Part shown: positions 48,806 through 59,299 of the stretch, in pieces
Numbering within the stretch: the stretch's first letter is position 1
Layout of the letters: each line of letters starts with the position of its first letter
Origin: Trichomonas vaginalis G3
Taxonomy: Eukaryota > Parabasalia > Trichomonadida > Trichomonadidae
Reading direction: 5' to 3'
NCBI RefSeq assembly: GCF_026262505.1
Contig: NC_067203.1
Location: 19,263,411 to 19,327,410, forward strand
Length of the DNA: 64,000 bases
Notes under the pieces: model-generated
What the model was told of the DNA's origin: nothing
Database searches by the model: none
The model's input: the letters and a program-made list of their open reading frames with translations, nothing else
Made by a program: the position numbers and the translations under genes

Positions 48806-49224
48806 GTCATAGAGTTCAATTCTTTGGGAGCATACCATATGACATTTCCTTTGAAAAGTGTTGACAAAACGATTGAGATGAAATCTGTTCCATACGTATG
48901 TTATGGTAATTGTTTGTACATTGAGTCTAAAATAGCTAATGTCACAGGTATTTCAGGAGTTAATAGTAAAGGTTCAGTAGAATATAATCCTTCTGTTATG
49001 CAGTCAATTCAATGTTCATTCCAAACGTTCCTGTCATAGCAACTCATTTAGGTAAATGGGTTCGCATTAGTCCTCATAATTTGAAAGACATGCAATTCAG
49101 ACTTGTTGACTTTCAGGGCGAGCCTGTAGAACTGAAGGCACCAGTGCGAATGACTGTTGAAGTTGACTTTTTAGAAAATATTAAATGCAACAGCTTACAA
49201 GAGAACTCAGAGCTAAAAATATAA
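48803..49224 (+). pseudogene. Penton-like structural gene region, copy 1
   Basis: The N-terminus MSHRVQFFGSIPYDI overlaps the previous stop. The end has KWVRISPHNLKDMQFRLVDF, then a beta strand, the same pattern as Polinton A 17710-18420. Looks broken about once or twice. Confidence 0.5.
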
Positions 49225-49454
49225 AGTATGAATGTTATGTATTAGGTCATGAACTTTGGTTGTTGCTGTTTGATGAAACAAATGAGTTAGTTATGTCAGT
49301 CAAGAGAACAGAAAAAGGCGTCAAAGGCGCCGAGCGCAAAGCGCTATATTGTGTTAGTGAAAACTGCACCAAGTCAATAAGATTAGGTTTGCATTATGAA
49401 GATGAGTTCGATACTGTTGAAGAAGTTTTGGATAGATACTATAAGTTGCTTTAA
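49185..49454 (+). CDS. Polinton B small unknown protein
   Basis: 89 residues, starting MQQLTRELRAKNIKYECYVL and overlapping the previous region. A double hairpin (49317-49345) codes for its KGVKGAERKALY segment. No family is recognised. Confidence 0.5.
   Translation: MQQLTRELRAKNIKYECYVLGHELWLLLFDETNELVMSVKRTEKGVKGAERKALYCVSENCTKSIRLGLHYEDEFDTVEEVLDRYYKLL
49317..49345 (+). repeat. Double hairpin in the 89-residue gene
   Basis: GGCG-TCAAAGG-CGCC (49317-49331) then AGCGC-AAA-GCGCT (49333-49345), separated by one G. GC-rich in an AT-rich gene. Confidence 0.65.
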
Positions 49455-50065
49455 TTTACTAAAACATATTTCAAACATAATTTATATTCTGTTGAAAGTT
49501 TTGTATACTCGTTCGAATATTTATACTTAAACTCAACTCCTGGAGTACCTGGTATTTCAATGATGCGGATGTTACCTATTTTCATGAATGGTGGCGTTTG
49601 ACCACAGCATTCGATTTCAGGGTCGAGATAGTCAATGACACATTGTTTCCCTGTTATTCGTGAGATAACATTTTCAAGGTCCTCCTTTGTTAGAATTATT
49701 TGGTTCTTACTTATAAGATTTGTCAAAAGCTTCTTATCGTCTTTGAGTAAAATTATTTGGTATAACTGAAGAAGGTAATGGTCTACGTTATCTGAAGGAT
49801 TTGTTTGAACATTTGTGTAAGGGTTGTCGTTGGCTTCTCTTGAAAGAATTTGGTCCAGTGGTGGATACTCTAACTTAACATCTGATGTAGCGTTAGCGTT
49901 TGAAGCTGTGTTTAAATTCACGGATTTCAGCTCTGGTTCTGGCTCTTTCAAACACTCTGAACTATAGTTCTTTATGACAATATTGTTTGTCGTTCGTGAG
50001 TCAACATTTGATGTTGGTTCAATTGGAACATTAACGGCACCAGCTAAGATGGATTTGCTTCTCAT
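49451..50065 (-). CDS. Polinton B 'CCG' family structural protein
   Basis: 204 residues. A disordered N-terminal half (MRSKSILAGAVNVPIEPTSN), then LISKNQIILTKEDLENVISR and PEIECCGQTPPFMKI. Corresponds to Polinton A 21340-22007. Convergent overlap of 4 nt with the previous gene. Divergent from 50100 through a short palindromic promoter (TTTCATATAG facing TATGTATGAAA). Confidence 0.65.
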   Translation of the reverse strand: MRSKSILAGAVNVPIEPTSNVDSRTTNNIVIKNYSSECLKEPEPELKSVNLNTASNANATSDVKLEYPPLDQILSREANDNPYTNVQTNPSDNVDHYLLQLYQIILLKDDKKLLTNLISKNQIILTKEDLENVISRITGKQCVIDYLDPEIECCGQTPPFMKIGNIRIIEIPGTPGVEFKYKYSNEYTKLSTEYKLCLKYVLVN

Positions 50066-50099
50066 TTCATATAGAATAAAAACCTTTTATATGTATGAA

Positions 50100-50492
50100 A
50101 TGAACAATATACTCGACAAGGGTTTGAATGTAAAGCTAACGAATGAAAATATTGTTGAATTCACTGAGACAGGAGCTGTGTATAAAGATGTAGAACTACT
50201 GAACAAAAGAGCAAAGGGAAGAAGCAGGAATATGAACAAAGGGTGGAAACCTATAAAAATTTATGTCAATGATGGCTCAGGAGGTTCAAACATAAAGTAT
50301 GCAGAAAGTTATAGAGTTTATGCTCTCAAAGGTGAAAAGCCTTCATTTAAGAACAGCTATTCTAACACATATCCTCAAAAGTTAACGGATGGGGAAGTGG
50401 ATGATATGAATGACAGCAAAAATATTAACAGAAATGGCGACAGAGATGCATGGAATTTGTTTACCATCAGTCAATTGAAGGTTAAACTTTAA
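50100..50492 (+). CDS. Polinton B unknown protein
   Basis: 131 residues from MNNILDKGLNVKLTNENIVE; this ATG is preferred to the longer open frame upstream because it lies directly behind TTTTATATGTATGAA. Basic stretch NKRAKGRSRNMNKGW. Overlaps the convergent ATPase gene by 4 nt. No family recognised. Confidence 0.5.
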   Translation: MNNILDKGLNVKLTNENIVEFTETGAVYKDVELLNKRAKGRSRNMNKGWKPIKIYVNDGSGGSNIKYAESYRVYALKGEKPSFKNSYSNTYPQKLTDGEVDDMNDSKNINRNGDRDAWNLFTISQLKVKL

Positions 50493-51373
50493 AACAATGT
50501 TGGTCGTTCCCATGGAATATTTTTGACTTTAATGGTATTAGTCATGATATGAATCTCAAGGTATGAACGAGGAGAGATGAGAGACTTATATGCTTCCCAA
50601 ATTTCTTCAAAAGGTAATGTTATACCTGACTGTTTCCAAATGAGTTCAATATCATAGCGTGAGAAACCTTGAAAGATAACGAAGTCAGTTATGAGACGTT
50701 TTATGTTTAAAGCTAAAAACCTCCATGTTTGCATAAGTATTGCTACAGTTAAGTGGTAATGTCTGACTTTAGTAATGATGTTAGCTAATGGTGAGTCAGG
50801 CTTTGACACTAAACCTTTTCCGGCGAAGTCGTCACAAACGAGCAGAGTGTTTGAAGGATACTTTTTGAAGGGGTATTTTGAAAGTTTTGATAGAATGTAG
50901 TTTGTCAGTCGTTTCATATCGTAAACTCCTGAGTATTGACGTAAGTGGTGTTTGTCAATAATTCTTTCCATCTCTTCTGAAGTCTTTTGCATTCCTGACT
51001 GTATGAACTCTACAATAGCATAATATTTTCTCTTACGTCGAATGTAACGTTGAAGAAATTCAATGAGTTCGCTATCTGGAACTTTAACGACAGAGGCTTG
51101 AACTTTTGACATAAATGTTTTCGCTGTTGAGTCCATAGAGTCTGAAGTTGCTGATATAATGATTTGGTCATAGTAAGAGTCGTTTCCTAAACGCTCTGTT
51201 ATGAGTATATGACGAATGAGGTTAAATGTCTTACCTGAACCCATCTTTCCACAATAGAAATAAACATTTGAACAGAACTCATAGTCCTTACTGAAAGGAA
51301 GAATGAGAGAACTGTTGAGCTTTTCACTGCTTTCATTCATGTCTTCATCTACGTCATGTATTAAATGCTTCAT
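50489..51373 (-). CDS. Polinton B DNA-packaging ATPase (FtsK/HerA, A32-like)
   Basis: 294 residues. Walker A CGKMGSGKTFNLIRH (about residue 40), Walker B NTLLVCDDFAGKG (about residue 180), sensor-like LTVAILMQTWRF and the C-terminal FVIFQGFSRYDIELIW. By family it drives DNA into preformed capsids at a portal or vertex. The frame is intact. Divergent from the penton-like region starting at 51390 with only 16 nt between starts, a compact morphogenesis promoter. Confidence 0.92.
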   Translation of the reverse strand: MKHLIHDVDEDMNESSEKLNSSLILPFSKDYEFCSNVYFYCGKMGSGKTFNLIRHILITERLGNDSYYDQIIISATSDSMDSTAKTFMSKVQASVVKVPDSELIEFLQRYIRRKRKYYAIVEFIQSGMQKTSEEMERIIDKHHLRQYSGVYDMKRLTNYILSKLSKYPFKKYPSNTLLVCDDFAGKGLVSKPDSPLANIITKVRHYHLTVAILMQTWRFLALNIKRLITDFVIFQGFSRYDIELIWKQSGITLPFEEIWEAYKSLISPRSYLEIHIMTNTIKVKNIPWERPTLF

Positions 51374-51389
51374 TTTATCTTCATTAAAA

Positions 51390-52266
51390 ATGCAAGTCAG
51401 AAATATTCAGAACATAGCACCGAGTCTAACTGACAAGAGTATAAAGATATACTATGATTATGATGAAACCAACCAAAATTCAAGAAAGTCAGTATACTTA
51501 TGAATATCCAAGACACTGGGTAGAGTATGTAGGAGGTGAGAAAGCTATTGAAATAAGACAAGTTAGAAGTATTCCAGCAGGAAGAACAATATTATTGAAG
51601 AACTTTAATGTTTTGAGGTATAATGATGAAACAAAGAAGCAAGATAGTTTTCCTGTTGCTGTGTATGTGAACTTAGATACAGGAGATGACATGAAAGTTT
51701 TTAACACAAAGCTTCAAACGGTAGTGAGAGAACAACTGACTGCGGAAGGACATCCATTACCTTCAGAAGTTACCATAGCGTATAATTTTGAAACAAACTC
51801 AATAGATTTTAAAATCGTCTCTGCAAAGAAGTCAGGTTTTACATTTAATGAAGCAGATGTATATTCGAATGAAAACTTCAAAGCTATTGCATGGTTAGAT
51901 AATGACGATTGCTTTAAGAAAATATTTAAATTCAGTGACTCAACGATGTCAATAGATGACCTTCGTGGAATGTTACCATCGACGTTTACAGTAGAAGGTT
52001 CAGCAGGATTGCTTACAAGATTGTCAATTGGTGGTATTTGGTCTCGTGAGAACATTGTTATAAAATCCAGTATAAGTGAATTTGCTGAAGAATCTATATT
52101 ATGTCTTTCAAACTACATGTATTCGCCACCGAAGCATTATAGTATAACAAACTTTGTCAGTAAGTTTAACATAAGACTTGTCGAACCTTCTTCAATGAAA
52201 GATGTTGTGCTACCTAAAGATGGAAAAGATGGGCTCATTATTGAGATGATTTTAATAGCATATTAA
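51390..52266 (+). pseudogene. Penton-like / minor capsid gene region, copy 2
   Basis: N-terminus MQVRNIQNIAPSLTDKSIKI, a beta-rich middle (SIPAGRTILLKNFNVLRYND) and a C-terminal KFNIRLVEPSSMKDVVLPKD pattern shared with the other penton-like genes. The position next to the packaging ATPase supports a capsid role. Looks broken about once. Confidence 0.6.
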
Positions 52267-52452
52267 ATGAGCTTGTTCTTGAAGGTCATTCATGATGAAA
52301 TAACTGTTGTAGAAGATGTTAGCAGACATTTTGAAGCGTATAGATGAGATAAGAAGTTTATGAATGAGAATGTTTATGTTTCATTGACTTTCTCCAGTAA
52401 CGAGAACTTTTATGAGATAATATTGAAGAGAGATGATTTTAATATGGTGTAA
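52267..52452 (+). pseudogene. Small Polinton B gene region
   Basis: Starts MSLFLKVIHDEITVVEDVSR four nucleotides after the previous stop. Short, with a later beta-rich part (NVYVSLTFSSNENFYEIIL). Function unknown; broken. Confidence 0.35.
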
Positions 52453-52962
52453 ATGGTAGCTTGGACAGCTTTAGGCGCAATGGGAACAAAAGCATTAGCA
52501 TTTGGAGCAAAAGCACTTGGGGCTTATGACGCAGTAAATAAAAATGGAGGAGGGTTTCGAAGACATTAGATGCAAATAAAGGGAAGATTGGAGGCTGGGT
52601 TGCAAAGAAGTTAAGATTAAATAAAATAGGGCTCATAAATAAAGCATCCAATTTGGTTGCGACTGAGTCAGAAAATGCTTTAGGAAAGGACGATGAGTTT
52701 GCAAAACATGCAAAAGACTTTAATGACCAGATGAAAGGTGAAACAATGCATTTAAATAGAGTCGATGGAACTCTTCCTCCACCAGTAGTTCTTCCGTATG
52801 GTCCCTATGGAATGTATGGAAATCCTTACGAAAGACCATTTGACCCATTGACTGGTGGAAGTAACTGGTATCATTACGGACGAAGAAGAAAGACAGTCAA
52901 GCTGGAGACAGACGTGAAGAAAGCAACTAAAAAGAAACCAAGGAAGAGAGTTATAAAGTAAT
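52453..52962 (+). pseudogene. Polinton B core/minor capsid candidate with basic tail
   Basis: The N-terminal part is Ala/Gly-rich and amphipathic (TALGAMGTKALAFGAKALGA), the middle has PPPVVLPYGPYGMYGNP, and the tail is Lys/Arg-rich (KKATKKKPRKRVIK). This resembles internal membrane-active or core proteins of adenovirus-like virions; the call is by layout. Looks broken about once. Confidence 0.45.
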
Positions 52963-52974
52963 GAATTCAAGTGG

Positions 52975-53032
52975 GTGAAAAAAGAGGTGAAAAAACGGGT
53001 GACATCTCACCTCTTCACCTAAAATATATTTT
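52975..53032 (-). repeat. Polinton B repeat R5 (inverted)
   Basis: Inverted R unit between the convergent core-type gene and the 53125-53559 gene, 9 kb from the R1-R4 cluster. Confidence 0.88.
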
Positions 53033-53124
53033 TCACCTCTGACAACGTTTATTTTTAAGTTTATTTTATTATTTAGCGAGAACGTTTATTTTTATATAAA
53101 TGACAGAACAAAAATATAACATTT

Positions 53125-53559
53125 CTACTCAGCAGGAATGAGACCCTTACTGACTATGTATTCGTTTAATGCTTGATGAAAACAATGGTACATATTATCG
53201 TATGGGTATACACAACGTCTGTTTCCATCGTCGTCGTATATGTAGAGCTCAAATCCAGTCCAACCTTCTTTTGTACAATATGTAGCTTTATTTAAGTATG
53301 CATTTATGTAGATAAGGCAATTTTCTTCATCGCTCCAGAAATAATTTTTCGTCATTGTTGAAATAGTTTTCGTTCCTCTGCGACCATAAGGAATGTATGC
53401 AATGAACTTTGCATCATAAGGGATTGTAATATATTCAGGGTTTCTTTCATCGTCAATGGGTCTGTCTTTGTTAAAATGCATGTTTCTCAGTTTTACTTGA
53501 GTTTTGAATAGTTCACGGAAACGTTCTGGGAAAGAGTCATAGTAAATGTAGTCAGACAT
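53125..53559 (-). CDS. Polinton B right-end protein
   Basis: 144 residues from MSDYIYYDSFPERFRELFKT; this ATG is chosen because it follows a T-rich leader, although the frame is open to 53649. Its later part (TYCTKEGWTGFELYIYDDDG) parallels the C-terminal half of the HNH-like protein at 43415-43999. Function unknown. Confidence 0.55.
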   Translation of the reverse strand: MSDYIYYDSFPERFRELFKTQVKLRNMHFNKDRPIDDERNPEYITIPYDAKFIAYIPYGRRGTKTISTMTKNYFWSDEENCLIYINAYLNKATYCTKEGWTGFELYIYDDDGNRRCVYPYDNMYHCFHQALNEYIVSKGLIPAE

Positions 53560-53830
53560 GTCTTTGTAATGAAATAAAAAATTTAAAAAAATAAAAATAA
53601 GGTTATTTTTATTTAGTGAGGACGGTAGTGAAGTCGTTAGTAAAATCATTAGTGAAGTCGTTAGTGAAGTCGTTTATGTGTCAGATAGTTTTGTAAATAT
53701 TTAAGGTTAAGTTGGTGTTTACGGTTGTGTTGTAAAAATATATACGTTAATGGTTTCGTAAAGTATCAAAACCGTTAAGTCGTGTACGGAGGCGCGCAAT
53801 GCCACAGTACACCACATAGGGATACTAACT
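53560..53830. other. Right terminal region of Polinton B
   Basis: Non-coding. Contains GTGAAGTCGTTA short repeats (about 53625-53670) and a GC-richer end (GTACGGAGGCGCGCAATGCC), finishing ACTAACT at the junction with MULE DNA. No matching left copy is seen in the window. Confidence 0.6.
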
Positions 53831-55140
53831 TACGTGCTTTCTTAAATTTTTTGAATAATTTGGAAAGTGTAAATTTAAAAATTGATTCAGAAATTCATGC
53901 TTATTTGTAGCATCTTTTTGATATATGATAGCTGCTCCATTCAATTCATCGGTCTGAGGCTGAGAAAAATGAAAAGTACGAGGAGGCATATGATTGTCAA
54001 AATTTTATAAGTTATATAATAGTGATCTGCACTATTAAGAGGAGTTTTTTCATTACTATTTTTTTCAGATTTCTTTACTTTTTCTGAAATTTAATTATAA
54101 TTGGATGTTATACTTCAATTCCTTAGTTGATAATAAAAGAACATAATATATGATCTTTGTTTCATTATTTAATTTTGTTCTATTTCCTTTATTTGACGAG
54201 AAAAATAAAAATTGTTTTCGAAAAACTCCAAAAAAATTAGAGGAAACCGAATTTGTCTTGAAAAATTAATGATATTAATCTCATTTTTAAAATTTTTTAA
54301 AAATTTTGGTGAGTATTCACAATGTTAAAATTGAAATTTATCTAAGAAGGATGCAAATCTCATAATTTAAGGAAACAATTCATATATTTTGAAGGAGTGG
54401 AATAAAATTTTAGGCATTTACGATATTATTTTAGAAATTAAACTGATATATGAGAAAATCTGTAAACTAGTAACAGCATGTAGAATGAATAAGAATAAAA
54501 AGAAAATGAGAAATTATTTAGTAAAAATTGAATAAGAAAAAACTGAGAAGTATTCAAAAAAATAATAAATTATAAAATATTAGTTTTATATAGTATATTA
54601 ATATTTCACAATTTATTTTTGAATGTGTTTGAAATGAATTGAGAAGATTTTATATGAAAATGTATTTATGAAAATTGCAGAATGAGATTATTATAAAGAG
54701 TTAACAATAGGTAATATTAAAAAAATGGTGAAAGATGAAATAAGATATTAGATGAAGAAGAAAATAATAAAGAAATAAAAAAGATAAAGATTAAAAAAAT
54801 AAATTTATGATAAAAAGAAAGTGGTGGTTAAATGTAATGTACTGTGAAGTTGCGTTTAGAAATATTGAGAAAGGTGAAAGATAAAAGAATATGAAATTAA
54901 TTGAAAATAAAATAGTAAAATTAAGTAGGGAAGGCATTGTTTGCTTTAATATTATATGTAAAAGAGATATTGATAAACAGTAAATGATTTGTTAATTACT
55001 TGTCTTCCTTTTTTGCACCAAAATCAAAATTCTCACCCGATCAGTAATCGAAAATTTTGTAGCATACGATTATTTTCCATTGAAAAATTATCACTAAAAA
55101 AATTTATTTTCATGTATGAAGGAGGTAGGAAATGACATCC
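53831..55140 (-). mobile_element. Partial MULE copy (fragment 2)
   Basis: Near identical to 61554-62866, from TACGTGCTTTCTTAAATTTT to GGAAATGACATCC. It contains only the N-terminal ~50 codons of the transposase (MPPRTFHFSQPQTDELNGAA) plus the upstream non-coding region. Cut off on its left by Polinton B. Confidence 0.92.
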
Positions 55141-55571
55141 TATATATGATGAGATGCTTAGTTCTCCCGGAAATCGATTTTTAATCGCAATTTTAACTTT
55201 CCAAAAAAATTCAAAAATAAAAATCCCTCTCAATTTTCTAAGTTTTATAACTCGCCAAATCTCTAGCCAAATTTTTTTTGGCCCGTATAAATATTGTTAG
55301 GCACTATATAGGGATGCTATTTATCCTATTTTCATCCCATTTTACTGTTATCGCCTAGTGAATGTACCTTTTTAATGAATGCCCTATGACATTATTAGGT
55401 GTGTCCAGGCGGCATCGGAATTGATCGGGAAATCGGGATAAAAGTATTCAATTTTATCCCGATAAATCGGAATGAAAGTATATACTACAAGTTGGGCTAT
55501 TTTAATTATAAATTAAAATAATAATTTGCATTCGCATTACAGTAGAGATATAATTTAAAGTTTTGAATCAG
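55141..55571. other. Unique AT-rich spacer with a hairpin
   Basis: No gene. A hairpin at about 55417-55475 has arms ATCGGGATAAAA and TTTTATCCCGAT inside a longer imperfect palindrome. It ends with the linker AGAGATATAATTTAAAGTTT that also precedes array 2. Confidence 0.55.
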
Positions 55572-58500
55572 AATGTCTTATTGAAAAACAGATTTGTCTG
55601 ATCACAAGCACTTAAGACTTTTATAACAATAGAAATGTGTTTATGATATTGAAATAGTCAAATTACAATTTTTTTTTCTAAGATGTCTTATTGAAAAACA
55701 GATTTGTCTGATCACAAGCACTTAAGACTTTTATAACAATAGAAATGTGTTTATGATATTGAAATAGTCAAATTACAATTTTTTTTCTAAGATGTCTTAT
55801 TGAAAAACAGATTTGTCTGATCACAAGCACTTAAGACTTTTATAACAATAGAAATGTGTTTATGATATTGAAATAGTCAAATTACAATTTTTTTTCTAAG
55901 ATGTCTTATTGAAAAACAGATTTGTCTGATCACAAGCACTTAAGACTTTTATAACAATAGAAATGTGTTTATGATATTGAAATAGTCAAATTACAATTTT
56001 TTTTCTAAGATGTCTTATTGAAAAACAGATTTGTCTGATCACAAGCACTTAAGACTTTTATAACAATAGAAATGTGTTTATGATATTGAAATAGTCAAAT
56101 TACAATTTTTTTTTCTAAGATGTCTTATTGAAAAACAGATTTGTCTGATCACAAGCACTTAAGACTTTTATAACAATAGAAATGTGTTTATGATATTGAA
56201 ATAGTCAAATTACAATTTTTTTTCTAAGATGTCTTATTGAAAAACAGATTTGTCTGATCACAAGCACTTAAGACTTTTATAACAATAGAAATGTGTTTAT
56301 GATATTGAAATAGTCAAATTACAATTTTTTTTCTAAGATGTCTTATTGAAAAACAGATTTGTCTGATCACAAGCACTTAAGACTTTTATAACAATAGAAA
56401 TGTGTTTATGATATTGAAATAGTCAAATTACAATTTTTTTTCTAAGATGTCTTATTGAAAAACAGATTTGTCTGATCACAAGCACTTAAGACTTTTATAA
56501 CAATAGAAATGTGTTTATGATATTGAAATAGTCAAATTACAATTTTTTTTTCTAAGATGTCTTATTGAAAAACAGATTTGTCTGATCACAAGCACTTAAG
56601 ACTTTTATAACAATAGAAATGTGTTTATGATATTGAAATAGTCAAATTACAATTTTTTTTCTAAGATGTCTTATTGAAAAACAGATTTGTCTGATCACAA
56701 GCACTTAAGACTTTTATAACAATAGAAATGTGTTTATGATATTGAAATAGTCAAATTACAATTTTTTTTTCTAAGATGTCTTATTGAAAAACAGATTTGT
56801 CTGATCACAAGCACTTAAGACTTTTATAACAATAGAAATGTGTTTATGATATTGAAATAGTCAAATTACAATTTTTTTTCTAAGATGTCTTATTGAAAAA
56901 CAGATTTGTCTGATCACAAGCACTTAAGACTTTTATAACAATAGAAATGTGTTTATGATATTGAAATAGTCAAATTACAATTTTTTTTTCTAAGATGTCT
57001 TATTGAAAAACAGATTTGTCTGATCACAAGCACTTAAGACTTTTTAACAATAGAAATGTGTTTATGATATTGAAATAGTCAAATTACAATTTTTTTTCTA
57101 AGATGTCTTATTGAAAAACAGATTTGTCTGATCACAAGCACTTAAGACTTTTATAACAATAGAAATGTGTTTATGATATTGAAATAGTCAAATTACAATT
57201 TTTTTTCTAAGATGTCTTATTGAAAAACAGATTTGTCTGATCACAAGCACTTAAGACTTTTATAACAATAGAAATGTGTTTATGATATTGAAATAGTCAA
57301 ATTACAATTTTTTTTCTAAGATGTCTTATTGAAAAACAGATTTGTCTGATCACAAGCACTTAAGACTTTTATAACAATAGAAATGTGTTTATGATATTGA
57401 AATAGTCAAATTACAATTTTTTTTCTAAGATGTCTTATTGAAAAACAGATTTGTCTGATCACAAGCACTTAAGACTTTTATAACAATAGAAATGTGTTTA
57501 TGATATTGAAATAGTCAAATTACAATTTTTTTTCTAAGATGTCTTATTGAAAAACAGATTTGTCTGATCACAAGCACTTAAGACTTTTATAACAATAGAA
57601 ATGTGTTTATGATATTGAAATAGTCAAATTACAATTTTTTTTCTAAGATGTCTTATTGAAAAACAGATTTGTCTGATCACAAGCACTTAAGACTTTTATA
57701 ACAATAGAAATGTGTTTATGATATTGAAATAGTCAAATTACAATTTTTTTTCTAAGATGTCTTATTGAAAAACAGATTTGTCTGATCACAAGCACTTAAG
57801 ACTTTTATAACAATAGAAATGTGTTTATGATATTGAAATAGTCAAATTACAATTTTTTTTTCTAAGATGTCTTATTGAAAAACAGATTTGTCTGATCACA
57901 AGCACTTAAGACTTTTATAACAATAGAAATGTGTTTATGATATTGAAATAGTCAAATTACAATTTTTTTTCTAAGATGTCTTATTGAAAAACAGATTTGT
58001 CTGATCACAAGCACTTAAGACTTTTATAACAATAGAAATGTGTTTATGATATTGAAATAGTCAAATTACAATTTTTTTTCTAAGATGTCTTATTGAAAAA
58101 CAGATTTGTCTGATCACAAGCACTTAAGACTTTTATAACAATAGAAATGTGTTTATGATATTGAAATAGTCAAATTACAATTTTTTTTCTAAGATGTCTT
58201 ATTGAAAAACAGATTTGTCTGATCACAAGCACTTAAGACTTTTATAACAATAGAAATGTGTTTATGATATTGAAATAGTCAAATTACAATTTTTTTTCTA
58301 AGATGTCTTATTGAAAAACAGATTTGTCTGATCACAAGCACTTAAGACTTTTATAACAATAGAAATGTGTTTATGATATTGAAATAGTCAAATTACAATT
58401 TTTTTTTCTAAGATGTCTTATTGAAAAACAGATTTGTCTGATCACAAGCACTTAAGACTTTTATAACAATAGAAATGTGTTTATGATATTGAAATAGTCA

Positions 58501-59184
58501 AATTACAATTTTTTTTCTAAGATGTCTTATTGAAAAACAGATTTGTCTGATCACAAGCACTTAAGACTTTTATAACAATAGAAATGTGTTTATGATATTG
58601 AAATAGTCAAATTACAATTTTTTTTCTAAGATGTCTTATTGAAAAACAGATTTGTCTGATCACAAGCACTTAAGACTTTTATAACAATAGAAATGTGTTT
58701 ATGATATTGAAATAGTCAAATTACAATTTTTTTTCTAAGATGTCTTATTGAAAAACAGATTTGTCTGATCACAAGCACTTAAGACTTTTATAACAATAGA
58801 AATGTGTTTATGATATTGAAATAGTCAAATTACAATTTTTTTTCTAAGATGTCTTATTGAAAAACAGATTTGTCTGATCACAAGCACTTAAGACTTTTAT
58901 AACAATAGAAATGTGTTTATGATATTGAAATAGTCAAATTACAATTTTTTTTTCTAAGATGTCTTATTGAAAAACAGATTTGTCTGATCACAAGCACTTA
59001 AGACTTTTATAACAATAGAAATGTGTTTATGATATTGAAATAGTCAAATTACAATTTTTTTTCTAAGATGTCTTATTGAAAAACAGATTTGTCTGATCAC
59101 AAGCACTTAAGACTTTTATAACAATAGAAATGTGTTTATGATATTGAAATAGTCAAATTACAATTTTTTTCTAAGATGTCTTAT
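55572..59184 (+). repeat. Satellite array 3 (about 33 units of 109-110 bp)
   Basis: The longest array of the GATCACAAGCACTTAAGACT satellite. Units are almost identical; most variation is in one T run, plus one unit with a shortened ACTTTTTAAC at about 57040. Such homogeneity indicates recent amplification. Confidence 0.98.
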
Positions 59185-59299
59185 ATCACTATAATGTTTT
59201 ATTGTTTCCATTCAAACTATAATTACAATTCTATACAAAATCCAATGAATATAAAAATAACCTTTAATTCAACCAAAATAAAAAAAATAATATAATCAA

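Larger units (their letters stand above)
40463..53830 (+). mobile_element. Polinton-like element B, right-hand part (about 13.4 kb)
   Basis: A second virus-like element, distinct from A. Parts: rve integrase, packaging ATPase, long collagen/collar fibre, two penton-like gene regions, a CCG-family structural gene, an HNH-type gene, several unknown genes and a five-copy intergenic repeat. The right end (reverse complement AGTTAGTATCCC) resembles the AGTAGTA start of Polinton A and lies inside MULE sequence that resumes at 53831. The left side abuts satellite DNA and no left terminal repeat, polymerase or major capsid gene is seen, so the element is incomplete. Broken, with about five broken genes. 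Age is uncertain, but most frames are still readable. Confidence 0.85.

Noticed and set aside
55033-55233. 66-codon frame in the spacer after MULE fragment 2
   Set aside because: Spans the junction of repeat and unique DNA, without protein-like features.
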